Shown here: positions 8,695-16,872 of the stretch, piece after piece | How positions within the stretch are numbered: position 1 is the first letter of the stretch | Layout: each line of letters begins with the position of its first letter | Notes under the pieces: model-generated | The model's database searches: none | What the model saw: the letters and a program-made list of their open reading frames with translations, nothing else | What the model was told of the DNA's origin: nothing | Assembly (NCBI GenBank): GCA_934096275.1 | Contig: CAKOLK010000009.1 | Location: 1-37,530, forward strand | DNA length: 37,530 nt | Reading direction: 5' to 3' | Source: an uncultured Bacilli bacterium | Lineage (GTDB): Bacteria > Bacillota_I > Bacilli_A > RF39 > UBA660 | Made by a program: the position numbers and the translations under genes

Positions 8695-11252
8695 TATTTA
8701 GCCTCATACCAATTGGTTCCAATATTAATATCTGCTTTTAAAGGAACATTTAATTTATATACATTTTCCATTTTTTCTTTTACTATTTGTTCTACTACTT
8801 CTTTTTCATCTTTATAAACATCAAATACTAATTCATCGTGTACTTGAATAATCATTTTAGATTTTAATTTCTTTTCATTAAATAAATCATATATTTCTAT
8901 CATTGCTTTTTTTAGAATATCTGCACTTGTTCCTTGGATTGGGGTATTAAGTGCCATTCTTTCTCCACTTTGTCTTACCATGTAATTACTATTTTTTAAT
9001 TCATCTATTACTCTTGTTCTTCCAAATAATGTTTTAACATATCCATTGTCATATGCATCTTTTTTTAGTCTTTCCATATAGTCTTTTATACCTGTAAATG
9101 TATTAAGATAATTATCTATAAACTCTTTCGCTTCTTTTACATTGATATTTAAGTCTTCGGATAGTCCAAAACTACTTATACCATATAAAATACCAAAGTT
9201 AACTGCTTTAGCATTTCTTCTCATAAGAGGTGTTACTTCTTCTTTTGGTACATGGTATATATCCATTGCAGTTTTAGTATGAATATCCATATCATTATTG
9301 AATGCTTCGATTAAGTTAGTAGCGTTAGACATATGTGCAAATACTCTTAGTTCTATTTGAGAATAATCACTAGATAAGATATATCCATTATCACTAGGAA
9401 TAAATGCTTTTCTAATCATTCTTCCATATTCTGTTCTCATAGGTATATTTTGTAGATTAGGACTTGTACTTGAAAGTCTTCCTGTTCTTGTTAGGGTTTG
9501 ATTAAATATAGTGTGTATTCTTCCATCTTCTTTTATGTAGTCAATTAGTCCTACTGCATAGTTACTATATAATTTAGCAAGCATTCTATATGTAAGTACT
9601 TTTTCTACTATTTCATAGTTAGTAAGTTTATTTAGAATATCTGCACTAGTAGAATAACTATCATTTTTTATTTTTTTAGGATATGGAATAGATAGTTTTT
9701 CAAAAAGAATTGTTCCTAGTTGTTTAGGACTTAGTATATTAAACTCAACTCCTGCGAGTGTATAGATATCTTTAGTTAGAATTTCTAATTTATTTTGAAG
9801 ATCTTCTTTCATTTTATTTAAGACTTCTAAATCTATATTAACACCAGTGTATTCCATATCAGATAGTACATATGTTAATGGAAGTTCAATGTCAAGATAT
9901 AGTTTTTCTTCATCTTTGTTTAATTCTTTATAGAATCTAGTTTTATTATCCCAAATGAACTTTGCTTTAGATACTGTATTTTTCATTATATCTTCTTTTG
10001 TAACGTCTTTTTTCTTTAAAAGAGTTATATCTTCAGTAGTAGTTTCACCACATATACTAGTAAGATAGCTGATATCATCTTTTATATTGTAGTTTAATAG
10101 ATATGTTTCTAATACTAAGTCTTTATTGTTCTTATTATATGGAATATTAAAATATTTAAATAGTGTTATGTTTTTCTTTAAGTCATATGTATATTTAGTA
10201 TTATCATTATTAAAAATATCTAGGTTTTTAATATTTTCTTTATCTATAAAACATGATATGTCATCATTATAGATACCAATCCCAATTACATCCTTATCAT
10301 GATAGTTACCATTTACTAGAATATAGTAGGCAAAGTCACCATCAATAGAAATATTATCTTTTACTTCATATTCTAGTTCTTTTACTTCTTCTTGGACTCC
10401 TAGTTTTTTGATTATGGAATAGAATTCATATTCTTCGAGTAATGGAATGTATTCTTTTGTTATTCCTTCGTATTTAATATTTGAAAGATTAGTATCAATT
10501 GGAACGTCTTTATAAATTGTTGCAAGTTCGTATGAGAAATAAGCATCTTTTTTTGATTCTTCTAATTTATTTTTTGTACTTCCTTTAATTGAGTCTATAT
10601 TTTCATATATACCATCAAGTGTTTTATATTCATGTAATAGTTTTAATGCTGTTTTTTCTCCGATTCCTTTGACTCCTGGTATGTTGTCTGATGGGTCTCC
10701 CATTAATGATTTTAAATCGACCATTCTAGGCGGGGTTATTCCATAGGTATCAAAGAATGTCTTTTCATTCATTCTGATATAGTCATTTGTTTTTAGTAGT
10801 TTTACTTCGACATCATTAGATATTAATTGTAATAAGTCTTTATCACTTGATACAATAGTAGCAATAAAATCATCATCTTTATCTACTTCTTTAGCAAATG
10901 TTCCTATTATATCGTCTGCTTCATAGTTATCTATTTCAAAGCATTTTATTCCCATTGTTCTTGCTATTTCTTTAGCTACTGGAAATTGTTGTTTTAATTC
11001 AAGAGGAGTTTCTCTTCTTCCATCTTTATAACCTTCATATTTTTCATGTCTAAATGTTTTTCCTTTATCAAAGGCAATCATCATATAACTAGGATTTTCT
11101 TCATTAATAATTTTATTTAGCATGTTAATAAATCCATATAGTGCATTGGTAGGAAAACCTTTTGAGTTTCTTAAAATACTTCCAGAGTATGCAGTGGCAT
11201 AATAGCTTCTGAAAAGAAGATTGTTTCCATCGATTAATATTACTTTTTTCAT
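8694..11252 (-). CDS. polA: DNA polymerase I, proofreading-deficient type
   Basis: 852 aa. N-terminal 5' nuclease (FEN) domain with IDGNNLLFRSYYA and the acidic cluster (EADDIIG; SSDKDLLQL; GDPSDNIPG) and its helix-hairpin-helix (GVKGIGEKTALKLL). The central region (about 290-450) lacks the DxE exonuclease motif, as in Bacillus-type Pol I, so no proofreading is expected. The C-terminal polymerase domain has motif A DYSQIELR, motif B RRNAKAVNFGILYG and motif C QVHDEL. GGGAGG precedes the ATG. It follows cinA by 9 nt and is coupled to mutM. It fills gaps and removes Okazaki primers. Confidence 0.98.
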   Translation of the reverse strand: MKKVILIDGNNLLFRSYYATAYSGSILRNSKGFPTNALYGFINMLNKIINEENPSYMMIAFDKGKTFRHEKYEGYKDGRRETPLELKQQFPVAKEIARTMGIKCFEIDNYEADDIIGTFAKEVDKDDDFIATIVSSDKDLLQLISNDVEVKLLKTNDYIRMNEKTFFDTYGITPPRMVDLKSLMGDPSDNIPGVKGIGEKTALKLLHEYKTLDGIYENIDSIKGSTKNKLEESKKDAYFSYELATIYKDVPIDTNLSNIKYEGITKEYIPLLEEYEFYSIIKKLGVQEEVKELEYEVKDNISIDGDFAYYILVNGNYHDKDVIGIGIYNDDISCFIDKENIKNLDIFNNDNTKYTYDLKKNITLFKYFNIPYNKNNKDLVLETYLLNYNIKDDISYLTSICGETTTEDITLLKKKDVTKEDIMKNTVSKAKFIWDNKTRFYKELNKDEEKLYLDIELPLTYVLSDMEYTGVNIDLEVLNKMKEDLQNKLEILTKDIYTLAGVEFNILSPKQLGTILFEKLSIPYPKKIKNDSYSTSADILNKLTNYEIVEKVLTYRMLAKLYSNYAVGLIDYIKEDGRIHTIFNQTLTRTGRLSSTSPNLQNIPMRTEYGRMIRKAFIPSDNGYILSSDYSQIELRVFAHMSNATNLIEAFNNDMDIHTKTAMDIYHVPKEEVTPLMRRNAKAVNFGILYGISSFGLSEDLNINVKEAKEFIDNYLNTFTGIKDYMERLKKDAYDNGYVKTLFGRTRVIDELKNSNYMVRQSGERMALNTPIQGTSADILKKAMIEIYDLFNEKKLKSKMIIQVHDELVFDVYKDEKEVVEQIVKEKMENVYKLNVPLKADINIGTNWYEAK

Positions 11253-11261
11253 AGAGCCTCC

Positions 11262-11726
11262 CTATAATATTTCGTGTAATTTATCAATTATCTTGTTTAT
11301 TACAACGATTTTATTTTCTTTACGTGAACTTTTATCTACTTTTATTTCGAGATCATGATATATATTATTGTCTTTATCATAAATAGATACGAATACTACA
11401 TTGTCTTCTCCATATGGGTTATCTAAATCTACTTTGTTTAGTTTGCCTGTTATGCCTACTCCAAAGTTAGAATTAGTAAAATTGCTTATGGATGAGGCCA
11501 TACTATGGGCTGTTTCTATGCTATAGACTGTGTATTTGTTTATTATTTCTTCTTTAACACCCATTTTTATTTTGTATTCATTACTATAGGTGACTGCTGA
11601 AAACTTTAGTACTTGAGAAGCATCTTCACAACTAGTTATTTCATTAGCAAGTCCTCCCCCAGTACAAGACTCCATAGTGGATATTGTTTTATTGTTTAAG
11701 ATTAGTTTATCTATTATTTGTCTCAT
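11262..11726 (-). CDS. CinA C-terminal domain protein (nicotinamide mononucleotide deamidase, PncC-like)
   Basis: 154 aa, matching stand-alone CinA C-terminal domains (PncC/YgaD family) that convert NMN to nicotinate mononucleotide in pyridine nucleotide salvage. Conserved ESCTGGGLANEI near residues 19-30 (with the nucleophile serine), SAVTYSNEYK and GVGITGKLN (family GxaGP position, somewhat divergent) are present; the N-terminal MoCF-like domain of full CinA is absent. First gene of the operon with polA and mutM; since LigA here releases NMN from NAD+, an NMN-recycling role alongside polA is a reasonable inference. GGAGTG ribosome site. Confidence 0.85.
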   Translation of the reverse strand: MRQIIDKLILNNKTISTMESCTGGGLANEITSCEDASQVLKFSAVTYSNEYKIKMGVKEEIINKYTVYSIETAHSMASSISNFTNSNFGVGITGKLNKVDLDNPYGEDNVVFVSIYDKDNNIYHDLEIKVDKSSRKENKIVVINKIIDKLHEIL

Positions 11727-11747
11727 TTTTTATCACTCCATAAATAA

Positions 11748-11756
11748 TTATATCAT
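11748..11756 (-). promoter_or_regulatory. Extended -10 promoter of cinA-polA-mutM
   Basis: Minus strand TG-A-TATAAT (TATAAT 11748-11753, TG 11755-11756). The GGAGTG ribosome site starts within about 8 nt of the -10, giving a very short leader. No good -35 at 17 nt. Confidence 0.6.
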
Positions 11757-11790
11757 AAAAAAACTAATAAGTAATTAAACTTACTAGTTT
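11757..11790 (-). terminator. Orphan terminator, probably originally that of the surface gene at 13326-14392
   Basis: Minus strand: AAACTAGTAAGT paired with ACTTATTAGTTT (one G-T pair), then seven T's. No minus-strand gene lies directly upstream now because an IS occupies 11859-13325. Removing the IS places the stop codon of 13326-14392 about 65 nt before this hairpin. Confidence 0.65.
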
Positions 11791-11912
11791 ATATTAGATA
11801 TTTCTATTATATTAACCTATTGTTAAATTGTTTTATAAACTTAGTTGATACTCATTACCTGACAGTTTTTGATTATTTAAAAAAGAGATATTTCTATCTC
11901 ATTTTGTATTTA

Positions 11913-11982
11913 TTGTATAGACAACCGTTTTCTGCTATTATATAGCTATAATATAAAAAATAAAATCAAAGGTGGTTGTCTA
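11913..11982 (+). promoter_or_regulatory. IS promoter with anti-read-through inverted repeat
   Basis: The promoter is TTGTAT (11913-11918), 17-nt spacer, TATTAT (11936-11941). TAGACAACC (11918-11926) lies inside the promoter and is exactly complementary to GGTTGTCTA (11974-11982), which ends in the first base of the transposase ATG. Transcripts entering from outside carry both arms and would hide the ribosome site and start; transcripts from the IS promoter lack the left arm. This is the logic known from IS10 and IS50. Confidence 0.6.
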
Positions 11983-13166
11983 TGTCTAAATTATATAATA
12001 ATTTTCGTCCTTATTCAATAAATTTTAATGATTTCTTTTTATCAGTTGATAATTCTCTTACTAAAAATTAACTTAATTTCTTAGGTAATTTCTTTACTGC
12101 TATGCTCTCTTCTTCATCTATTAACTTTGATAAAATTGCTCTTGAATTATTTTCTTTATATCCTGATATTAAATTTGATTCTATTCTTACTAGAATATCT
12201 AGGTTTCTTAATAATTCTAACAACAACTTTCACTCTTTATTTGATAATGTTATTAAACACATTCTATCTAGTTTTAAAGTTAAACATGATGACAACAGAG
12301 TTTTTATTTCTTTTAATCACATGTTTGTAAAAGACAAGTTTACTGTTTTTATGCTTAGTATAAAAATTGGTAAACAGGGATTTCCTATCTTCTTTAATGC
12401 TTTTGAGGGCAAAAGTAAAAAAGGACATTGAGATACTTTTAAACTTGATAATATCAAAAATGCTTTATAATATGTTCATGATATAATTAAATCTATTGAT
12501 GACTCAATTGAAATTGTTTTTCTTGCTGACAGATGGTTTGGTAACTTCTTTCCATTATTCCATTTTATTGATAAAGTTCTTGAGGATTCTTTTGTATTTA
12601 GATGCAAAGATAACTTTAAAATTCTTTATTATGATAAGAAAGAAAAACACAAAATATGGACTGAGCTTCCTAAACTACCTAGTTTAAAATATCATTCTAA
12701 ATTCTATGAAAACTTAGAATTCACTAAAAACAAATTTCAATACAATTTAACTGTTTGCAAAAGTGCTGACCATCAAGAACGTTGGTATTTAATTTCTAAT
12801 GTTGATCCTAGACGTGCCAAAAAGTTTTATGGTTACAGATTTGGTGGTATTGAAACTATATTTAAAAATCAAAAATCTAATGGTTTTTATTTAGAAAAAA
12901 CTGGCTTAAAACATCTACATGCATTTGATAATTTATATTCTTTATTATGTATTGCAGTATCTTATTATATTTGTTTAGGTACTGATATGTCTAAAAACTC
13001 TAGTTCATATAAACACATTGGTATGCGAACATCTAAAAAAACTAGCACGGGTAATTTAACTAGAATAATATCATTATTTCAAGCAGGTTTGAAATTATTT
13101 AAACTGGCTTTAAGCTCTGTTAAATATATTAGAATTAAATTTAATTTTAAATTATACGATGTCTGA
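11982..13166 (+). pseudogene. IS4-like transposase with three nonsense codons
   Basis: A single uninterrupted frame of 394 codons runs from ATG 11982 (AGGTGG upstream) to TGA 13164-13166 but contains stops at 12069-12071 (TAA), 12429-12431 (TGA) and 12468-12470 (TAA). There are no frameshifts. Recognisable pieces are the catalytic-domain LADRWFGNFFP (after 12525) and YGYRFGGIETIFKNQK near the C-terminus (DDE glutamate). The TAA codons fit former CAA codons. The protein cannot be made, so the copy is inactive unless complemented in trans. Confidence 0.88.
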
Positions 13167-13185
13167 ATAAATAAAACTCATATAA

Positions 13186-13215
13186 AAATTAGCTCAACTC
13201 AAGTTGAGCTAATTT
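13186..13215 (+). terminator. IS transposase terminator/hairpin
   Basis: A perfect 14-bp stem, AAATTAGCTCAACT / AGTTGAGCTAATTT, with a 2-nt loop lies 20 nt after the transposase stop. The following T-run is poor (TTTGTGTG), so it is a weak intrinsic terminator. The remaining 13216-13312 has no gene. Confidence 0.6.
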
Positions 13216-13325
13216 GTGTGTTATAAATTTTACTTTTCATATAAAATATTCAAAATAATTAACTTCTGGTCGAAAATTAATGGCCAATTTTTACCTTAGA
13301 TACTGGCTTTTTTCAAAACTGTCAG

Positions 13326-14392
13326 TTACTGAGTAAGTTGATATGGTAGTTCCGAAGTCCCATTTCCACTTGAAATCTTTACTTTAGATGACAGATAAAG
13401 GACTGGGCGCACCGCATTCCTGGTGCTGCTGACGTAGTTGCGGCAATTGACATAGCCAGTCGAGGGCACAGAGAAAGCACTGGTGGAATTGCCTGAATTC
13501 TGCGGAAGCAACCATGTATCTGCACTTTTATCTAACCAATTATTTGTTGTTTTGCAACTTGCTGAACCATCATAACTAATTAAGTTACTTGTACATTCTT
13601 TTGACGCACCATATCCATAATCACTTGCATACATTAGAGCTATTTTTTTATTTGCATCATTTTGCATTATTGGATTTGAGCCTTTATAATAATCGCTACC
13701 ACTACTTTTTCTTTCATATTGCCACATTACATCTGTTATCATATTTGTGGTTTTATATCCCCCAAGATAATATTTTGTTGTTCCTATCATGTTTTGCGCA
13801 TCACTTGTTAATGTATTATAATAATCATTATTTAAGTATGTATTTAATGTTCCTGTTACCCAATTATTATATGAACTAGTTGTTGTATCTTGTGTTGTAT
13901 TCCAATACTTATTTCCTATTGAGGTATCTCTTATTATTTTTATTCTATTTTCTACATTACCATCTGTATCCTCAGTTGGTATTACTCCTATTATTCTCCA
14001 TACTTCATTATTGAATGTCACATAATTTTTTACTGCTGAATTTCCTCCACGATATCTATATTCTGTGACAAATCTACTATCTACTTGTAATGTATTATCT
14101 ATTGTGTGAGTTATTAGTTCTAATCCATTTTGCCCTACATTTGCTTGTGCAAACTCTAAAGCACTCTTCCCAGTTTTAATATGTATTTTGATAATATTTT
14201 TTGATTCAGTACTGCTACTCCATTTTGCATATGATGTATTTGTGTAATTATAAGATATTATTCCTGAAAGTAAAAGCACAAAAATACCTATTAATGATAA
14301 TAGATATTTATTATATTCTTTTATGTCTTTAAATAAAGGGTTTATCTTTCTAGTATTTTGCCCCCCCCCCCATACGAATTATTGTTTGTCAT
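13326..14392 (-). CDS. Phase-variable, DGR-type exported protein (DUF6273-like)
   Basis: ATG 14392 has GGAGG 8 nt upstream. After MTNNNSY comes a run of 11 G (14361-14371). With 11 the frame stops after 16 codons; 12 (or 9) joins it to a 344-codon body open to 13326, giving about 355 aa. The joined protein has a charged N-terminus, an export/membrane helix (YLLSLIGIFVLLLSGIISY) and a TasA/SipW-type YAKWSS. A domain follows with EYRYRGGNS...VTFNNEVWRIIGVIPTED, MIGTTKYYLGG and IALMYASDYGYG, ending in RPVLYLSS as in DUF6273-type domains. The segment before RPVLYL is GC-rich and looks like a DGR variable region. The middle domain is paralogous to that of 35583-37369. An IS sits directly at its stop codon. 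I infer a variable surface protein, OFF in this sequence. Confidence 0.82.
13401..13505 (-). other. Putative DGR variable region (VR2)
   Basis: Positions 13401-13500 have 56/100 G+C in an otherwise AT-rich gene. On the coding strand, 13422-13445 is eight consecutive codons of the form NNC: TGC CGC AAC TAC GTC AGC AGC (then ACC). Each can arise from AAC by changing only adenines, the DGR hallmark. The block is bounded by AAT codons and followed by GCGGTGCGCCCAGTC (AVRPV), a GC-rich end expected for the homing-initiation side. Confidence 0.78.
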
Positions 14393-14406
14393 AGTTTTAC
14401 CTCCAT
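14352..14406 (-). repeat. 55-bp start module, copy 1 (copy 2 at 37329-37383)
   Basis: From ATGGAGG through the ribosome site, start codon, seven codons, G tract and CAAAATACT, this is base-for-base identical to 37329-37383, although flanking DNA and the rest of the two genes have diverged. Identity including the G number suggests recent duplication or gene conversion. Confidence 0.9.
14361..14371 (-). repeat. Poly-G tract (11 G on the coding strand)
   Basis: It directly follows codon 7 (TAT) of the surface gene. A length of 11 is 2 mod 3, so the downstream frame is off; one extra G or two fewer would turn it on. Confidence 0.85.
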
Positions 14407-14422
14407 AGTTTCTTATAAGTTA

Positions 14423-14459
14423 ATTCTATAACAAAAATAGTACTTTTTCAAGTACTATT
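14423..14459 (-). promoter_or_regulatory. Promoter with a palindrome over the -35 (also terminator of the upstream gene)
   Basis: Minus strand: -35 TTGAAA (14446-14451), 17-nt spacer, -10 TAGAAT (14423-14428). A perfect 10-bp inverted repeat AATAGTACTT-GAAA-AAGTACTATT (14436-14459) covers the -35 and is followed by TTTTTG. It contains the TAG stop of the upstream gene at 14455, so the same bases can terminate that gene and start this one. The same arrangement recurs at 37415-37448. Confidence 0.75.
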
Positions 14460-16764
14460 CGTTTAATATATTATTTTTATTGTCAGTGTTATTTTCACTA
14501 TTATCTTCTTTACTTAAGAAATAGATAATAAGTGCACCAAGTAATACAATAACAATTACTTTTATAATATTTTTCCATTCAACTTTATCTTTATTAGTGT
14601 CTTCTAAATCTGTTATTGTAACATTTTTACCATTATCTTTTGATTCATCTTTTGTTGTTTTTATTTCTTCTTTTTCTACTGATAATTCTTGTACTACTAC
14701 ATTGTTATTACTATTAGCATTATTAGTATTAACAACATTATTAGTATTAGTAGGGGTAGTTTCTTCTTTTATATTTTTTACTACATCTTTATAGTTTGAA
14801 TCTTTAGAAAAATTATTAAATGTTATTATACCATCATATATTTCAAATATAGTATAATCTTCTTTTGTATCATTTTGATCATAGACAATACTTAGTAGTA
14901 AGTCTCCATCATTAAATGAACCATATCCTATTACTAAATCATCTTTTGTTAATACTTTATTATTAGTAACTATTTTATTTAGAGTTAAATCTTTACTAGT
15001 TTTAATTTTATAACTAAATCCATTTACATTTCCATTACTTTTTAAATATATATTATAAGTAATAGTATTATCTTTAATAGATTTAGTAATTCTATATGAA
15101 GCTTCATCTGTTATATTTTGATTATAGTTTACTAAGTTATTTAATAGACCTAAATCTATAATATCTAATGTAGCATCTTTATTTAGATCTCCAAGTTGTA
15201 ATTGATCTTCTTTTATATTTTCTGATACTATTAGTTGATGTAATAAATCTAAATCTTGTTCATCTAATATGTTATCACTATTAAAATCACCAGCTAGAAC
15301 TATTTTATATTCATTAAGAAATTCATCATTTCTATCATTTAAATATAACATATTATTTTCTAATCTAAATGTTGCATTATATACAATATCATTTTTTAAA
15401 TCTGTTGGAATTGTTGCTACATTGTATAGAATTATTTTATCGTCAGTTATTTTATAATCATAGTAATTTATACTAAGTGTATAGAAACTATTTTTTTTAT
15501 TTATAAGTTTTTCTTTTGCACTTTCTTTAATTTGAAATTTTTTAACAAATAATAATCTATCTACAGTATCTTCATCTGGTAAATCTGATTGTTCAATTAA
15601 GTTTTCTATATAAGTAAATATTATATTTGTATTAAGTTTACTATTTATTGTATTTAGATCTTGCATTAAATTATCAAGTGTTCCTTTATCACTAGGCATT
15701 CTTTCTAAATAAGTATTTATTTCCTTATTTAATCTATTATATTCGTTTGTTGTATCAACTGTTTTAGTAAATAAGTTACTAAATTCACCATCGATATTTG
15801 ATAACATTTGTTCATCAGTGATGTTATTAATATTTATATTTTTTGTATTTAGCCAGTTTTTATATGAACTTACTAAATTATTATATTTATTTGTTAAATC
15901 TGCGATCTCAGTATCAAGACCTAATTCTATATATGTTTTATTTTCATTATAAAATATAGTACTTTTATTATTAATACTTGTCACTAATGAATTAATATTG
16001 TTTTTAATATTTGATATTTCATTAATATTGCATGCTGTTTTATAGTTTTTAATATTATTAAGATCTTCTTCTATACTATTAAAAATCTCTAATTCATTGG
16101 TTTTATTTCCATTAGTTTGATTATTTGTAATAAAGTTTTTAATTTTATTATATGTTTCTTCAGCATTTTGTAAAGTATTTTTATATTCATTATCAAAATA
16201 ATTATTAAATACTTCTTTATACTCATTTATCTTATTATCATAGTTGTTATTATAGTTAATAATTTCTTCTTTTACTGGTTTAATATAATTAGTATTTATT
16301 TGATTAATTATTTCATTTTTTTCTATAAAGTTATTATTTATAATAATACCATTTTCTTCATAAGAACAACTTATATCTGTTATATTGTTGATGTTTAGTG
16401 TTTGATCTTTACATCCTTTTGATAAGTAATCATTATACTTATTGTTTAGTTCTGTATTGTTTTGTACTAAATTACTTAGATTTATGTTTGATATTTCATT
16501 ATTTAAATTATTAATTTTGCTATTAAAATCAGAAATATCACTTTCAATAGTTATTAAAGCTGACTCATAAGCAATATCAGTAGATGAAATGCTATTTTTA
16601 GATAGTTCAAGTTTTGTATTAATTAGATTAATGCTATTATTTAATGAATTGATGTAATCATTAACAGTTATCTCTTCTGCTTCGACCATCATCATAAATG
16701 GACTAAATATGTTGCATAACATAGTAAATAGTACCAAAATTGTAAATATTTTTTTGTTTTTCAT
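14455..16764 (-). CDS. Large surface-anchored protein: coiled coil, dockerin-like EF hands, C-terminal membrane helix
   Basis: 769 aa from ATG 16764 (GGAGG upstream). Signal peptide about 1-32 (KIFTILVLFTMLCNIFSPFMMMVEAEE). About residues 35-400 are Asn/Lys/Glu-rich and predicted helical, with many N-[IL]-N-N repeats typical of coiled coils. Then comes a beta-rich segment, two EF-hand-like loops of dockerin type (AGDFNSDNILDEQDLDLLHQL; LGDLNKDATLDIIDLGLLNNL), and a possible cohesin-like beta-sandwich (FSYKIKTSKDLTLNKI...DLLLSIVYD). An Asn/Thr-rich linker leads to a final transmembrane helix (IIKVIVIVLLGALIIYFL) and a short charged tail. No sortase motif is seen. Calcium-dependent surface assembly is inferred. 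The stop codon lies in the terminator/promoter palindrome of the next gene. Confidence 0.8.
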   Translation of the reverse strand: MKNKKIFTILVLFTMLCNIFSPFMMMVEAEEITVNDYINSLNNSINLINTKLELSKNSISSTDIAYESALITIESDISDFNSKINNLNNEISNINLSNLVQNNTELNNKYNDYLSKGCKDQTLNINNITDISCSYEENGIIINNNFIEKNEIINQINTNYIKPVKEEIINYNNNYDNKINEYKEVFNNYFDNEYKNTLQNAEETYNKIKNFITNNQTNGNKTNELEIFNSIEEDLNNIKNYKTACNINEISNIKNNINSLVTSINNKSTIFYNENKTYIELGLDTEIADLTNKYNNLVSSYKNWLNTKNININNITDEQMLSNIDGEFSNLFTKTVDTTNEYNRLNKEINTYLERMPSDKGTLDNLMQDLNTINSKLNTNIIFTYIENLIEQSDLPDEDTVDRLLFVKKFQIKESAKEKLINKKNSFYTLSINYYDYKITDDKIILYNVATIPTDLKNDIVYNATFRLENNMLYLNDRNDEFLNEYKIVLAGDFNSDNILDEQDLDLLHQLIVSENIKEDQLQLGDLNKDATLDIIDLGLLNNLVNYNQNITDEASYRITKSIKDNTITYNIYLKSNGNVNGFSYKIKTSKDLTLNKIVTNNKVLTKDDLVIGYGSFNDGDLLLSIVYDQNDTKEDYTIFEIYDGIITFNNFSKDSNYKDVVKNIKEETTPTNTNNVVNTNNANSNNNVVVQELSVEKEEIKTTKDESKDNGKNVTITDLEDTNKDKVEWKNIIKVIVIVLLGALIIYFLSKEDNSENNTDNKNNILNE

Positions 16765-16793
16765 TTCTAAAACCTCCATATCGTTATAAATTA

Positions 16794-16822
16794 AGTATAA
16801 AATAAAATTTAGAATATAGCAA
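16794..16822 (-). promoter_or_regulatory. Promoter of the large surface protein gene
   Basis: Minus strand: -35 TTGCTA (16817-16822), 17-nt spacer, -10 TATACT (16794-16799), about 30 nt upstream of the ATG, starting right after the pdp terminator. Confidence 0.65.
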
Positions 16823-16823
16823 C

Positions 16824-16872
16824 AAAACAATAAAATAGTGTCAACTTTTGTCAACACTATTTTATTGTTTTT
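16824..16872 (-). terminator. Long bidirectional hairpin terminator overlapping the pdp 3' end
   Basis: Two perfect 18-bp arms (16824-16841 and 16855-16872) surround TTGACAAAAGTTGA-type sequence; with G-U pairs the RNA stem could reach 22 bp with an AAAA loop. The last pdp codons and its TAG lie in one arm. Confidence 0.8.

Larger units (their letters stand above)
11859..13325 (+). mobile_element. Decayed insertion sequence, IS4-like, 1467 bp
   Basis: The ends are imperfect inverted repeats starting CTGACAGTTTT (left 11859-11872; right 13313-13325 as TCAAAACTGTCAG, one T indel). TTAC stands directly outside each end (11855-11858 and 13326-13329), a probable 4-bp target duplication. The element holds a promoter, an anti-read-through hairpin, one broken transposase and its terminator. 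The right target copy coincides with the stop codon of the surface gene 13326-14392, which stays intact. The family call rests on the Y-x2-R-x4-E-x6-K stretch in the transposase, close to the IS4 YREK signature. Confidence 0.8.

Noticed and set aside
11982..13166. Recoding of stop codons (alternative genetic code) suggested by three in-frame stops in the transposase frame
   Set aside because: Two are TAA and one is TGA, while all neighbouring genes use TAA/TAG/TGA as ends, have no in-frame TGA and use TGG for tryptophan. Decay of an IS gene explains it.
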